Positions 47,471-59,345 of a DNA stretch of 64,000 bases are shown in pieces. The DNA comes from Salminus brasiliensis (Eukaryota; Chordata; Actinopteri; Characiformes; Bryconidae): NCBI RefSeq assembly GCF_030463535.1, contig NC_132881.1, positions 44,099,271 to 44,163,270 on the forward strand, read 5' to 3'. The position numbers and the translations under genes were made by a program. The notes beneath the pieces are model-generated. The model worked only from the letters and a program-made list of their open reading frames with translations. It made no database searches and was not told the origin of the DNA. Numbering within the stretch: position 1 is the stretch's first letter; each line of letters starts with the position of its first letter.

Positions 47471-49545
47471 ATGTTTATGAAGTCTGGGCCCTTCACATCT
47501 AAAAACGAGTAACTTTGTAGGGTACACTTAAAGCTCTGAGAGCAAGGCCTGAGTCCTTTACCAGGCAGAGTCACAGGAAATGGTACATGAACCATAATAG
47601 AGGTCATTCTCTTGTCAGCTCTGGACAAAGGACTACATTTCCCGCATGGAGGGACTTTACAAACTGCGAAACTTCAAGATTGAGCTGCTTCTCGTTGTGG
47701 TTTGCTTAATTTGACGGGTATATTTTATACTGAGGGCTTAGTTGATCGGGTGGGCGACATTAGGAGGACATTTCCGCGTTGTTAGCACAGGTTAATATAG
47801 GCGGCTGCTGCCATGTTATCATGTGCAGTTAGCCATCTGTAACCGTCGTCCCACGTCTCTATGAACATGCTGTGCTGGTCCTTTAGAAACGCACTACTTT
47901 TGGCCTGCGTTTGTGTGTAAATGCTGCTCTCAGACTCCCGTCTAGCACTGTAGACCTTTCAGGAAGATCAAATGTACATTCTCATGTCTTCAGCACTCTA
48001 AGCTAAGCTGTGGGTGGCATGGGAGCAAGGCCACTCAAGCTCCTAGAAAAGCTGGTTAAATGCACTGTATATCTAAGGCTCTCTCATTCCCAGTACCACA
48101 TTAGGCTTCACATAGGTCCATTGGGGGGGGTCTCAACTCTCAATCCTCTCAACCCACAAACCCAAAATAGGCCTTTGCATTGTTTTTACCAGGAACCTCG
48201 GTATGAATCAGTCACGTTAAAACCAGCATTTTGATCTCCTTGCGGGCAAGTACGAACAACCCCGAATTTCCTGCCACAAAAGCCGGCTTGCTCCCACAAA
48301 GCGGAGAGTGAGCAGAACACCCAAAAATCCCGGCACGAGGGGTGGCCGTGCTGACCGGAAACCGGAACGACGTGCCCAAAGCAGCCGTGCCCTGGGGATT
48401 ATCCCGCCAGAACAGGAAAGATTTTCGACCTAATCTACAACGGTATGCCTCTTGGACGGGAATTCGCTCTTTTAAGTGGACGGGAAAGGAAGTGGCCAGG
48501 AGAGGAGCTCCAGCAGTTGGGACCGTTTCCTTTTGTACGGTGATTAGTCCAGATCGGACCAGACGATTTCGGCTTTTTGATACCCCCAGTTTCTGCCTCG
48601 GATCACCTACGGAGACTTGCATTAATGTAGCTGGCGGTCTTTCACAGCCAGGATGAAGAAGGAGAGGAGTGGAGGAATTTGAATCACAATTCAGAGTATT
48701 TGAAACATCTGTGTTGGTGGCCCATCTGTGTTTCAATGGGCGTCCATAGAGAAGATGCCTCAGCAGAGCGGGATCCCTCTTTCTGGCCCGCGCCCTTCCT
48801 GTGTTGCTGCTGCCTTGCACACGTCCTGTTTCAAATGGTGCCCTCAGTGGCAAAATGGGGAGGGGAGAGGGGGTGATTGAGGGGTTTAGGGGGGGAGTTG
48901 GTAGACGAGAAAAAGAGGAAAAACGAGGCCCTTAGTGAAGAGATCAATTACGCACAGATTAAATCAAAAGGCAGGGGAGGGAAAAGGGTGAAAGCAGTAA
49001 ATTTAGTTTAGAAAAGAGCTGGTCAATAACTCAATTGAAATGTGCAATCCTGGGCAGCTGTTGTTTGGGAGGTTGGGGAGAGGGAGGGAAGGGAGGGGGG
49101 TGGCTCAGAGCGGGTAGTGGTGGTGGAGGTGGTGGGTTTCTGGCAGTAGCTGCGATAGACGCAGCTTTAATTAGTGCTGTATTGGAAGTGGAACAGTGGA
49201 AGCGTTGTGGAGCAAGACGGAACAGCTGCAGCGCAAGTCTGGATGGTTGGCTGGCTGGCTGGCTGGCTGGCAGGCAGGCGGGCGGGCGGGCTACACTCCA
49301 CAATTCCCCTCTTACTGTTCTTCTGAGATCTAAGCCTCTTTTGCTTTAAGACCCTTTAAGACTCCACAGTAAAGCTCAGGTAGGTATGGTCTAATAGATC
49401 ACTTTAGTGCCCCATTATAGTGCAGTTACTGTCCACACACACACATACACACACAGGTACACATAAACAGCCGGCATTGTGTAGTATAAGGCAATGTGTC
49501 AGCAGAAAGCTCAGGGCCACTCAACATTTCCAGTGTTTACTGGGA
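47471..49545. other. Intergenic, GC-rich in its second half
   Basis: A (GGCT)n/(GGC)n tract lies at about 49246-49290. An open frame of 213 codons runs on the minus strand at 48212-48853, with no domain, signal peptide or splice support. No gene is called. Confidence 0.5.
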
Positions 49546-50011
49546 TATACAGTCCTATGCAAAGGCTTGAGGCACCTAAGCACATTGTTTAAAGCATGTC
49601 TAGAGAGTTTCTACAGTAGAAGCTCCAGATCTCATCAGAACAGATAAAGCAGGTGATCATAAATCCAGTAAAAAGGAGAAACAGGAACTTCTCATTCTGA
49701 AGAAAGAAAGTAGTGAGATCTTGTTGGTGAGCTAGTCTGAAGAACAGAGCTCGGTTCCTCCAGGTTTCTCCTGGACGCCCCCCAGTCCAGCCAGCAGCAG
49801 CAGCTCACCTGATTTACCATCATTAAGCCCTGATTTACCACCAACCAGGTGTTGATCTGAGGAGAACTCTAAATAACACTAGACTCCATGAGAGAGGAGA
49901 ACTTTGGAGATGTTCTAATGATGAACACAGTGATGGAGAACCACCACCACTTTCTGTAGGAATGTTTATTAATGTGTTTAGTCTAATATCAGTGCTTTAC
50001 TGAGCAGATAA
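49546..50011 (+). repeat. ~430-500 bp dispersed repeat, copy 2 of 3
   Basis: It starts near TACAGTCCTATGCAAAGGCT and ends near TTTACTGAGCAGATAA. The internal (CAT)n stretch seen in copies 1 and 3 is deleted here. Confidence 0.85.
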
Positions 50012-50029
50012 CCTGTGCACAGTGATGGC

Positions 50030-50400
50030 TCTGAGTGGCTCAGTGACCTAATGCACTACAACTATGGCCTGGGGGGGTCGCGAGTTCCAATTTCAAGCCA
50101 AGCCGCTTTGCCATCAGCAGCTGGAGTCGGAGAGAGCACAAATGGCCCCACTATTGGCCAGCGGAGGCGTCTGTTAGCTGGTGTGGTGGAGCTGGAGAAC
50201 CAGCATTTTCTCTTGAGTGTGTCGGCTGCTTGGTGATGACGATGAGGCGGAGGCCGGCTTCGCATGTGTCGAAGGAGATGTGTTAAGTCCTTTTAGTGTT
50301 GGCAGCATTCCTAGGCCTAGGGGGGGCTATGAACAGGTGGGGTTAATTGGCAGCACCGAAACCCAGGGCTGCAAAGTTTCGCCGAGAATAAAACATTGTT
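50030..50400. repeat. SINE-like repeat, GCCGCTTTGCCATCAG family
   Basis: It contains AAGCCGCTTTGCCATCAGCAG, GTCGGAGAGAGCACAAATGG, GTGTCGAAGGAGATGTGTTA and GGTTAATTGGCAGCACC. Confidence 0.65.
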
Positions 50401-51104
50401 CAATTTCAAATGTACATCACTGGGTAACGATGAGGTAACGAAGTTAGCCGTGCAACAAGATTAAAACACTACGATTTGATCCTGCATGTGAGAAAAACCC
50501 ACAAGACTGCCACAACCTAACCGCACTCCGTTCCCTGCCCAGACCAGCAATACAACACAGTGCAACTCAGTTTACATATCTTTTTACTGTGCCCTAACTG
50601 CCTGCATGAAGAAGAAGGAAATTGCTGAGGTCCACAGAGAGCTTTCTACCTCCACACAAGTTGACTTTTTAGTGGGCAACTATGTAAATCATCCTGAATG
50701 TGGAATGTGTTTAGGCCTGCGCCGAAACCCAACTTTCCACAGTAAAAGTAACAGCGAACTGTGTAAGGACAGACATCCTGCCAACAGAGTCCAGCTGACC
50801 ATGACTCCGGCCACAGAGGACTTGGATTTGCTTTGTGACGGGTAATGGCGGCCTCTAGTGGATAACCATGCAAATTACATCCAAAGCTAAATGGTTGAAG
50901 GAAGCTAGATAAATGAAATGAAATATAGATTTTTTAGTAGAATTATTTAGTAGTTATGGTTTTAAGTTTTTTTTTAATTTTTCAGATAAAGGCTAATCAG
51001 ACTCAACCTGATCTGAAATGTAACCATTCCTCCAAAGGCTACAAGGGTTAAACACACATTTACATTAAGTTAACTTTACAGTATGCAGCAAACAATAGAA
51101 ACAG
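50401..51104. other. Intergenic, nothing recognised
   Basis: No supportable gene. Confidence 0.55.
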
Positions 51105-51345
51105 TATATGTGTGATCCTTGGTTAGGGGGATCATTAAGACCCCAGGTACTAAAATTTGACCAGAGGAGGATGGTTGAAGGTTCCCAAGGTTTCTTCCTC
51201 CAGCCCCGAGGGAGTTTTTCTATATCACTGTCCTCTTTGGCTTGCTTACGGGGTGGGTTTAGGTTTCTGTGCAGCTGCTTTGTGATGCCTGTTGTCAAAA
51301 ACAAAATAGCTATACAAATTAATTTAATAATACAATTGAAATGAA
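51105..51345 (+). repeat. Dispersed repeat tail, GAGGGAGTTTTTCTAT family
   Basis: It includes CGAGGGAGTTTTTCTATATC, CACTGTCCTCTTTGGCTTGC and AGCTGCTTTGTGATGCC. A related piece lies at about 52260-52345. This is a familiar 3' tail of fish interspersed repeats, by recollection. Confidence 0.55.
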
Positions 51346-51649
51346 ATAAATAAAACAATTTAAAAACTTTTACTTATTTAAATTAATTTCATTTAATTTC
51401 AAATTTATTAATAATAAACACATAAGGAAAAACACTTCACTACAAAAGTCATAGCTTTGATATTAAATGTATTATTTTTTGCACCACCTTTAAAATCTGA
51501 TAAAAAATATATAAAAAAGTGGCATTCATTAAAAATCACAATGTGTTTTAATAAGAACTTAAAGACACTGAATATATTATTTATGCTAATTTTATTTATG
51601 CAATCTACCTAACCCACATACATCACCATCCTCAACATTTCTGTCACAG

Positions 51650-51815
51650 ACACAGCTTTATTCTGGGGTTCAATTCCTGGTCTGGGTGGCAATGCTGTGC
51701 TATACCAATAAGAGTCCTTGGGAAAGACTCCTAACACTGCATTGATCCTCCTCTGTAATACGAGTAACCTTGTAGGTCGCTCTGGATAAAAGCATCAGCT
51801 AAATGCTACATCTAT
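51650..51815 (+). mobile_element. tRNA-SINE 3' part
   Basis: GGGGTTCAATTCCTGGTCTG (B-box-like) is followed by AAGAGTCCTTGGGAAAGACT, AGGTCGCTCTGGATAAAAGC and CAGCTAAATGCT, a common fish SINE tail. The A-box half is not evident. Confidence 0.7.
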
Positions 51816-52158
51816 GCCCCCTGTTATATTTTTGTTAAATGGTAGAAACATGACAATCTCTATGTCACCCTGTAAAGCGTCTGTGACCGCTCAGTTGACT
51901 TGCCCAGTTAGGGTAAACAGAATTAGATGCTAAAGTTAGCATAAAAACTGAACAAGAGCAGATCGGCAGTTGCCTTGCTAGACTTAGATGTGGTTTGCTA
52001 TTAGATTGGTATATAATACCATAGCCATATATCCTTTATGTAATAAGATATGAGCTAGGAAATTAAGTTGGCACATTTTACCCTAACATGTTGATTAGGC
52101 TGTAACTAACTGGATGGGCTTATGTTTAGCACAGTAAACCTAATTCTATTCTAGTTCC

Positions 52159-52159
<1 letters not shown>

Positions 52160-52212
<53 letters not shown>
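52160..52212 (+). repeat. (TA)n microsatellite
   Basis: A 53-bp TA tract. Confidence 0.95.
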
Positions 52213-52214
<2 letters not shown>

Positions 52215-52254
52215 CTTAAATATATCTTGTTTTTATTCCTGTTTAGATTTTGTA

Positions 52255-53250
52255 TCATTATCCGGTGTTGACCTGAGGAGGACTGGTTCCCCTTTTGACT
52301 GGAACCTGAGGGAGTTCTTCCTTGCCACTGTTGCCACTGGCTTGCTCAAAAGAGGCTCAGACCCGGATCTCAGTTACCAAGATAGCAAAATATGATGCTA
52401 AATAACTAAAATACAACAGATGGAATTTGGCCTGTGCAGTGAAGACCCCTCTAAGCTTAGACACTACTAAACACAAAAGTCAACAGACCAGACACTGCAC
52501 TCTGCCCAAGTACTCTCGGAGGAGGAGGGTCTTCAGTCTGGGTTTGAAGATAATGAGTGACTCTGCTTCTTCGGACCCCCAGGGGAAGTTCGTTCCACCA
52601 GTGGACGCCTGGACACTTGTCTTCCGTGGACCTTGAGGGATGGTGCAGATGGGTGCAGATCGGCTTTTGACCATCGCCATCAAGTTTGGAGGGGCTGGCT
52701 GGTCCAGTCTTAAACTGCCAGACAGACCTGGTAGGCCCAAACGAGTAGTGTAGTAGGGTCTGCTGAGACAGGCAGGCAGAGGAGTTCAACTGCCATCTCT
52801 GAAAGAGCTTCTCACATGTTCATGAAGTCAGAACGGACCCTGTTCAAGACCCTTGGGAGCGACTGTACATAGCTGTGACCAAGAGCTTGTTGGTGTCTGT
52901 TATGGCGGCAACCAGAGAACCCAATTGGTGGAAACGTGTGGCGAGAGAGGCCGTAAAGCAGTAGAAGGTGGCTTTCTGAGCTTCTTTGGATCTTGTAGGC
53001 CAGAGTCAGGGTTCTGAATCTGATGACCTGGGCAGCAGCTGCAGGAAGAGGAGCTGAACATGGCTGAACTTAGAAATGTAGAAGACGACCCATGCCGCTG
53101 CATTCTGGATAAGTTGTAGGGGCCTGATGGAGCGCAGAGGGAGACCAGCCAGAGAGCTGAAGTGGTCAAGTGACTGAACAAGCACCTGGGTGGAAGTGTC
53201 GAATTCTCCGCATGTTGAAAAGGAGAAATCTGCATACATTGAGCAAACAT
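52255..53250. repeat. Composite interspersed repeat, retroelement-like
   Basis: The minus strand near 52600 reads GVHWWNELPLGVRRS, similar to the W-N-x-L-P end of fish non-LTR reverse-transcriptase proteins. GCATTCTGGATAAGTTGTAG and GAAGTGGTCAAGTGACTGAA near 53100-53180 are also typical dispersed repeat sequence. No intact reverse transcriptase remains. Confidence 0.5.
52710..52991 (+). repeat. Direct duplication, left copy (282 bp)
   Basis: It is almost identical to 53765-54044. The only differences I see are GTGTGGCGAGAGAGG here against GTGCGGCGAGAGG there. Confidence 0.95.
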
Positions 53251-53365
53251 GCCCAGGGAGCAGAGAAGAGCCCAACACTGACAGATTGCTGAGCCCAGCT
53301 ATCAAACCCACCACACTCTCATCAATAGCCTGGTGCTCTAACCGTTGAGCCACCACTGCCCATGG
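53235..53365 (-). mobile_element. Truncated tRNA-derived SINE
   Basis: On the minus strand it reads GGGCAGTGGTGGCTCAACGG then GGGTTTGATAGCTGGGCTCA. It is an older relative of the SINE at 43255-43585. Confidence 0.75.
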
Positions 53366-53764
53366 CAAAAACATCACTTAAGCTTTGGGCACACGTCTTT
53401 TAAAGTCGCAGACTGGGTCTCTCACACTTCCCAACTAGGGATCATAAACGACATGACTTCAACCTGCTGCTGCTGCTGAACCAAACTGAACACACCCCAA
53501 AAAACACCTGGAGAGGAGTGATTGGGAGTAACGGCCCAATGTCTGATTTGAGCCCAAGTTCTGTCCATAACAAGCAGTGTGTTCGAACATAAGGTTGCTT
53601 ATAAGTGTACTTGGTACCAGAGCACCTTGGTCCAAAGGTAAATGATTGACTTTGTGGTCATGTCATGTGACCTGAGGCCATATGAGTGGGACTCTTGAGT
53701 AAAAATGATGGTGTTGAGCTATCAACTGATCTCCATTTGGTGGTGAGTGGGATAAGGTGGTGGG

Positions 53765-54044
53765 TTAAACTGCCAGACAGACCTGGTAGGCCCAAACGAG
53801 TAGTGTAGTAGGGTCTGCTGAGACAGGCAGGCAGAGGAGTTCAACTGCCATCTCTGAAAGAGCTTCTCACATGTTCATGAAGTCAGAACGGACCCTGTTC
53901 AAGACCCTTGGGAGCGACTGTACATAGCTGTGACCAAGAGCTTGTTGGTGTCTGTTATGGCGGCAACCAGAGAACCCAATTGGTGGAAACGTGCGGCGAG
54001 AGGCCGTAAAGCAGTAGAAGGTGGCTTTCTGAGCTTCTTTGGAT
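53765..54044 (+). repeat. Direct duplication, right copy (280 bp)
   Basis: It starts TTAAACTGCCAGACAGACCT and ends CTTCTTTGGAT, offset 1055 bp from the left copy. Confidence 0.95.
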
Positions 54045-54799
54045 TGGGGTACTCTCGGTTCTGATAGCAAAATCCAGGACATGGGAGAAGTTTTTGAAGA
54101 AGTCATGAAGAATTAATTGAGGTCCAGAAAAGGGACACCCTCAAAACTGAGGGTTTTGTGGGGTGCTGGGAGGAACGCTTTGAGGAATAAGCCCCCTGTT
54201 CAGGCGGTACAGCTAGAGGCCACCAGAGAGTTAGCATCCATCTCTGCGGCCGATGTCACTCAAACAAACTGAGCTGAGATTTGCATGGTGTGCTGTATTG
54301 GACGACACACCTCTGCAATATTGCATGGCTCCCAAGGAAGACCCAGGACCCACCGGCCTAGGACCACCTGGGGACCACCCCGGCAGCAGCTGGTAGAACT
54401 TGTTGGCGACAAGGATGCCTGGGCTTCTGTGCTTGACCTATTGCTACTGTGACCCCGTGATTTACATGCAGCCATCAGAGCGTCATCAGACATGAGACAT
54501 AAAAGTGTGTTTCACAATATGCAGTACCAGCATCTGTCTGAGGAGGGCAGCAAAGGCAAGCGAGTGAGTAATGAATGTAGCCTGGTGCAACAGGTCAGAC
54601 CTAAAATACCCCATAAAACTGGACTGGTGGAATTATTTTTAGAATTCCCATCAAATGTAATAACTAATAATTGTGAATGAATTAAATATATACATATTTA
54701 ATATATTTAAAATTAAATATATAAATATAATAATAACTAATAAATAAATATATAAATAACTGCTGATTAAAAGACATGCAGCATCAAAATAATGAATAA
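54045..54799. other. Intergenic, unassigned
   Basis: Includes an AT-rich stretch at about 54680-54770. No gene is supported. Confidence 0.5.
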
Positions 54800-54983
54800 A
54801 TGAATAATGCAGGTGATCATAAATCCAGTAAAAATGAGCAAGAGCTTCTCATTCTGAAGAAAGAAAGTAGTGAGATCTTGTCGGTGAGCTAGTCTGAAGA
54901 ACAGAGCTCGGTTCCTCCAGGTTTCTCCTGGACGCCCCCCAGTCCAGCCAGCACAGCGTGGAGGATGTGTTCAACTCTATCAT

Positions 54984-55015
<32 letters not shown>

Positions 55016-55225
55016 CACCTGATTTACCATCATTAAGCCCTGATTTACCACCAAACCAGGTGTTGATCTGAGGAGAACTCTAAATAACACTAGACTCCAT
55101 AAGAGAGGAGAATTTTGGAGATGTTCTAATGATGAACACAGTGATGGAGAACCTCCACCACTTTCTGTAGGAATGTTTATTAATGTATTTAAGTCTAATG
55201 TCAGTGTTTTACTGCCCAGATAAGC
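54800..55225 (+). repeat. ~430-500 bp dispersed repeat, copy 3 of 3
   Basis: A near-identical core to the copies at 44104 and 49546, with a (CAT)n(CAG)n tract at about 54980-55015. The 5' end is shorter than in the other copies. Confidence 0.85.
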
Positions 55226-55600
55226 ACACTTTAGTAAATGGAACACATGGAGTAAATGTCTTTACTGTCCAGGGAAGAAGGCTTTCTACTAGATTAGGGA
55301 ACATTTCTGTGAGGATTTGATTGCATTCAGCAACAAAAGCATTAGTGAGGCCAGGATGTTGGATGGTGATGATCATTGCCCCAAAAATCATCCCCAAAAT
55401 ATTGGATGGAGCACCAACATCCATCATTCCAGAGAACACAGTTCCGCTGCTCCACAGCTCAGTGCTTTGCACCCTTCTAGCCCTTTTCTACAGTCCTATT
55501 CTACTGACAATACAGGGACTAGACAAGCTGTGTGTGCATTTGCACGTGTCAGCAACTGAATGAAGTTATTAGGGGGGTCCGCAAACATTTGGACATATAG
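55226..55600 (-). mobile_element. Tc1-derived element, inverted
   Basis: On the minus strand it carries GAGCTGTGGAGCAGCGGAAC, GATGTTGGTGCTCCATCCAA and a decayed transposase C-terminus ending near the GGGAAGAAGG of the plus strand. Its outer end is TTTGGACATATAGTGTG on the plus strand. Confidence 0.7.
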
Positions 55601-56780
55601 TGTGTTTGTGTAGTATATATATCTAGACCTATATATATATATATATCTAAGAGCTGGAAGGATTGATCGTCTATATATCAGTATCGGCTGATTTTCAGCC
55701 CAAATATGCGATCGGTCTGCCATCTAACCAATCCTGAGCGTCGTTCGGATCATATAATCCATATTTTGCAATTTGCTGCAGCAGCGTTCCACAAGGTTAC
55801 ATGACCCTGCAGTTCCTCATTCAACCATTAGCTGGCAATACGGACCTCACTCACAGCTGCAGAACCTCTTTAATGCCAGTGTTGTTTACATTAGTCAGTT
55901 ATTTTTACCGTAGATACTCCAGTATTCATTCCATACAAAAACTAACCTGTAAACCTATAATACCCCGGATACCCCTCCTGAAGAGTTTCTCAGTACAGTA
56001 GGTATCAGCACACAGCAGGCCATGCTAACAGCCTTCAAGCACCTTCTAACTGTTTGACACTGTAAGAATCTGTGTGTACGGTTCAGTGCAATTTCTTAAT
56101 ATTGGTTAATATGTTGAATGAAGTGTAAAAAAAAAAACAGTAAGTCCGGGATACTGAAACAATTTTATTGAATCTTCCAGCAGAGTTTTGCTATTCATGG
56201 ATAAAACTGCTTTCTGGAAATACTACGCAGCAATAACAGCACAAAAAGGACGCAAACAAAGACAAGGAGCCACTTATGAAAGTGCAGATATGACAGAACA
56301 ACAATATATTTTCTTTAAAAAATACAAAAATGTATCATTTTTCTTTTTTTTAAACGACGGATGGGATTTCTTTCTATGAATAAAAAAAAGTGAAAGAAAA
56401 GTGAATCAAAAATCTACTTTTTACAAAACAAGATCAATAGTGCCATTTAGAACTTAGTCATCGAATGAAATCAGCTAGTTTACTTTAAAAATGCTGAAAA
56501 TGCTCAGGAAAGACTTTATTTCTGTTTTTATTTCAGTCTCATGATGATGGAGGAGGGGTAAGTATTCCCAAAAGTATCACAGGGAGCGGATCTGAACTCT
56601 TACGAGGCATTCACACTGCAGCGAAGCCATGTCTCCCATTGTTTTCTATAGTGACCAGCAACACTTCTGAGCAAAGGACTCTGAGAGCTGTAGTTGAGAT
56701 GGACACTGGTTGAAGCCAATAGAAAAAAAAAGACCACAGAGTCTCATTCGGACACACACCTGCTCAGGTTATCCGATTTT
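55601..56780. other. Intergenic or distal smad1 3' UTR
   Basis: No gene is seen. A candidate minus-strand polyadenylation site lies at 56164-56169. Confidence 0.4.
56164..56169 (-). terminator. Candidate smad1 polyadenylation signal
   Basis: The minus strand reads ATTCAATAAAATTGTTTCAG, followed about 30 bases later by a long T-run. If used, the smad1 3' UTR would be about 4.2 kb and would contain the SINE at 56790-57330. Confidence 0.3.
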
Positions 56781-56789
56781 CCCCCATTT

Positions 56790-57330
56790 TCTCCCCAATT
56801 TGGACTGCCAATTACCCAACTCATACATCGCATGCAACTAGCACACACCCCTCCGAACCGTGCGCAGTCAACTGCCGCCGAAGCAACATCAACGCGTCTG
56901 GAGGGAAGCGCCGCATACCCGGCTCAGATGCACCAGCCTGCAGACGCCAGTGAAGGCCAGCACAGAGCGACGATCAATGAGGGTGGATAGCGCCATCTAC
57001 GTACCCTGGAGAGAGCAAGGCCAATTGTGCTCTCTCTGGGCCTCGGCTGCCGATGGCTAGCAGCTAACCGGGATTCGAACCAGCGATCCTCTGATCATGG
57101 TGACGGCGCCACCCGGGGTCGCCCCAAAGCGGCCAGCAGATGGCAAAGGAAGCGGTTCCCTTCCTTTGGGTGGATAGCGCCATATACGTACCCTGGAGAG
57201 AGCAAGGCCAATTGTGCTCTCAATTGTGCGGCCTCGGCTGCCGATGGCTAGCAGCTGACCGGGATTCGAACCAGCGATCCTCTGATCATGGTGACAGCAG
57301 ATGGCAAAGGAAGCGGTTTGCTTCGCTGCA
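56790..57330 (-). repeat. SINE-like repeat with tandemly duplicated tRNA-like head
   Basis: GTGGATAGCGCCAT(C/A)TACGT starts two units at 56983 and 57170. Each carries GGGATTCGAACCAGCGATCC, whose reverse complement has a B-box. The second unit lacks about 30 bp (GGCGCCACCCGGGGTCGCC and neighbours). Confidence 0.75.
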
Positions 57331-58580
57331 GTGTGTAGTAGAGCATTACAGACCATACTGTTGTACAGTACTGGCTGTGCCGTGATGCTCTCTGTAAACT
57401 CACCCTGAGGTCCAGTTCTCCTGTGGCACCGTAGTGTTATCATGACAGTATTACAGCTGAGTCTCCCGAACCCGTTCTGCACTGCACACCGTTTTCCCCT
57501 CAAGCCCTTTACAAGCTCAGTTTTGTGTTTCAGGAGGGAAGCTGCTGGGGGTCCCCAATACCAAAGCTGGCAACTGAGGAAAGGAACTGAGCTGGTACCT
57601 GAGGAAGTCTGACGAAATGATGACAAAAAGGAGGGATACGCTGAATGCGGTGCTGCTGCAGTGCAGCTGCAGAACTGGCTGAATCTGAGACCTCTTACAG
57701 TGCTTAAAGCTGTGCTCCTCGCTGTCAGTTCTAGAGAGCTGCAGCACTGGTTGCTTTCCTGGATCAACTCATGCAGGCCTTCATTATTAGCACGAGCTGC
57801 AGTCTAGGACTGAGAGGGAGCAAGCATAACGGGCTTAAAGGAATACTTCACCCAAAATGCTAATGCTAACACGGCCAACAGCAAATAAAAGCCAGTGGGG
57901 CCATTTCAGCACTGGTTCATTTGCATAAATGCTAATGGCCTCAGTGTTGATCATCCTTTAATAATTAATAAACATCAGAATTCTTTTAAGAGTAGCCAAA
58001 GCTGATATTAAAGGGGAATTTCAATGATGTTTCCAAATTTGTGATTAATTCACTTTCAAAATGTCAACAAAGTCATCCAGAGTAAATTGGTGTGAAACGC
58101 TCCGTTCTACAGAAACTTGCAGAATTAGAATTGCTCACAGTGGTGGTGAATGGAACCTGACGAGTCTGAACAGTTGCTGATGTTACGTCGCTAGGGCTGT
58201 ATATTGGCAGGAACCTGGAGATATGATAAATATTGCGAAATTCGGGTTATAATTTAATATATTGTGATATATTGTGATGCTGTAAGCAAAACAACATATT
58301 GCTATTATTTTTTAATGTTTTGAAATATGTCGTAGTATAAAAACACCATTATATGCATAAAATAAAAATATGCATAGAAAATGACTTATGTAATCAGAAC
58401 AGTGAGATCTGAAGACAGAATACAACACCGCTATCTACTGATCTGGGTTCAAACGCAACACAAAACAAACCACTGTCTGATACTTATTCTATTTTTGCAT
58501 TTTACATAGTCACTAATTTTAATATAAGATAAAGACAACACGAGTGAAATCATTTTCAAATAATTATTTCATTTATTAAT
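57331..58580. other. Intergenic or smad1 3' UTR, unassigned
   Basis: Near 58190-58270 GCTAGGGCTGTATATTGGCA and GTGATATATTGTGATGC recall the hAT MITE at 3313, but no paired end is seen. No gene. Confidence 0.45.
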
Positions 58581-59345
58581 GATAAAGATTGATTCAAACC
58601 CTATGATCACCCCTTTGAAAAAGTAACTGCGCCCTTAGCTACAAAATATATCATCCTGAAGACTAAAGTAAATCTAGAGTAAATCTAACCCTGCACTCAT
58701 AAGAGCATCAGACCAACTGTCAAACATGGTGGTGGTAGTGTGACAGTCTGAGGCTGCTTTGCTTCTCTGCTCTGCTCTGTATCAGAAAATCGTGGAGAAG
58801 AATGTCCACCTATCCGTTGTGACATAAAGCTGAAGTGCAGTTGGGTTATGCAGCAGGACAGTGATCCAGAGCACACAGGCAGGTGGTGAACTGCTCAAAA
58901 TGTCAGAAGGTTTTGGAGATGGCAGGTCAAAGTCCTGACTTGAATCCCATTAAGATGCTGTACCAACCCATTAAACGGGCAGTTCATGCTGGAATTGAAC
59001 CATAATTCCTCCACAGGCAATGTAAAACGACTTTGAAAAGTCACTATGTTATTATGTTTGGGGGCATACATTTTTCATGTGGGTGATTTTGATCAGGTTT
59101 TGAATAAATATTCATCTTCAATAAATGGACTGATTTTTTAAAAAGCTGCATTGTGTGTCCTTACCTTGTATTAAAATGAGGATTTTGGATGATCTGAAAA
59201 ATTCAAATGTGATAAAAATGGAAAAATAGAAGAAATTGGGACGGGGGCTAACACTTTTTGCATGGCAACCCTTGGCATCACTACCACTGTAATAAAATAG
59301 AGTCACAGCAAGTTTTTCTACAATGAAGCATTTCACACCAAACCA
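58581..59345 (+). mobile_element. Degraded Tc1/mariner-type fragment
   Basis: CAAACATGGTGGTGGTAGTG and CAGTCTGAGGCTGCTTTGC are followed by TGCAGCAGGACAGTGATCC, matching the transposase stretch H-G-G-G-S-V...G-C-F...Q-Q-D-x-D-P-x-H that surrounds the second catalytic aspartate. Frameshifts are numerous. Confidence 0.65.

Noticed and set aside
57060..57130. tRNA-like sequence with GGTTCGAATCCCGG on the minus strand
   Set aside because: It is the head of a SINE-like repeat present twice in tandem and elsewhere in the window.
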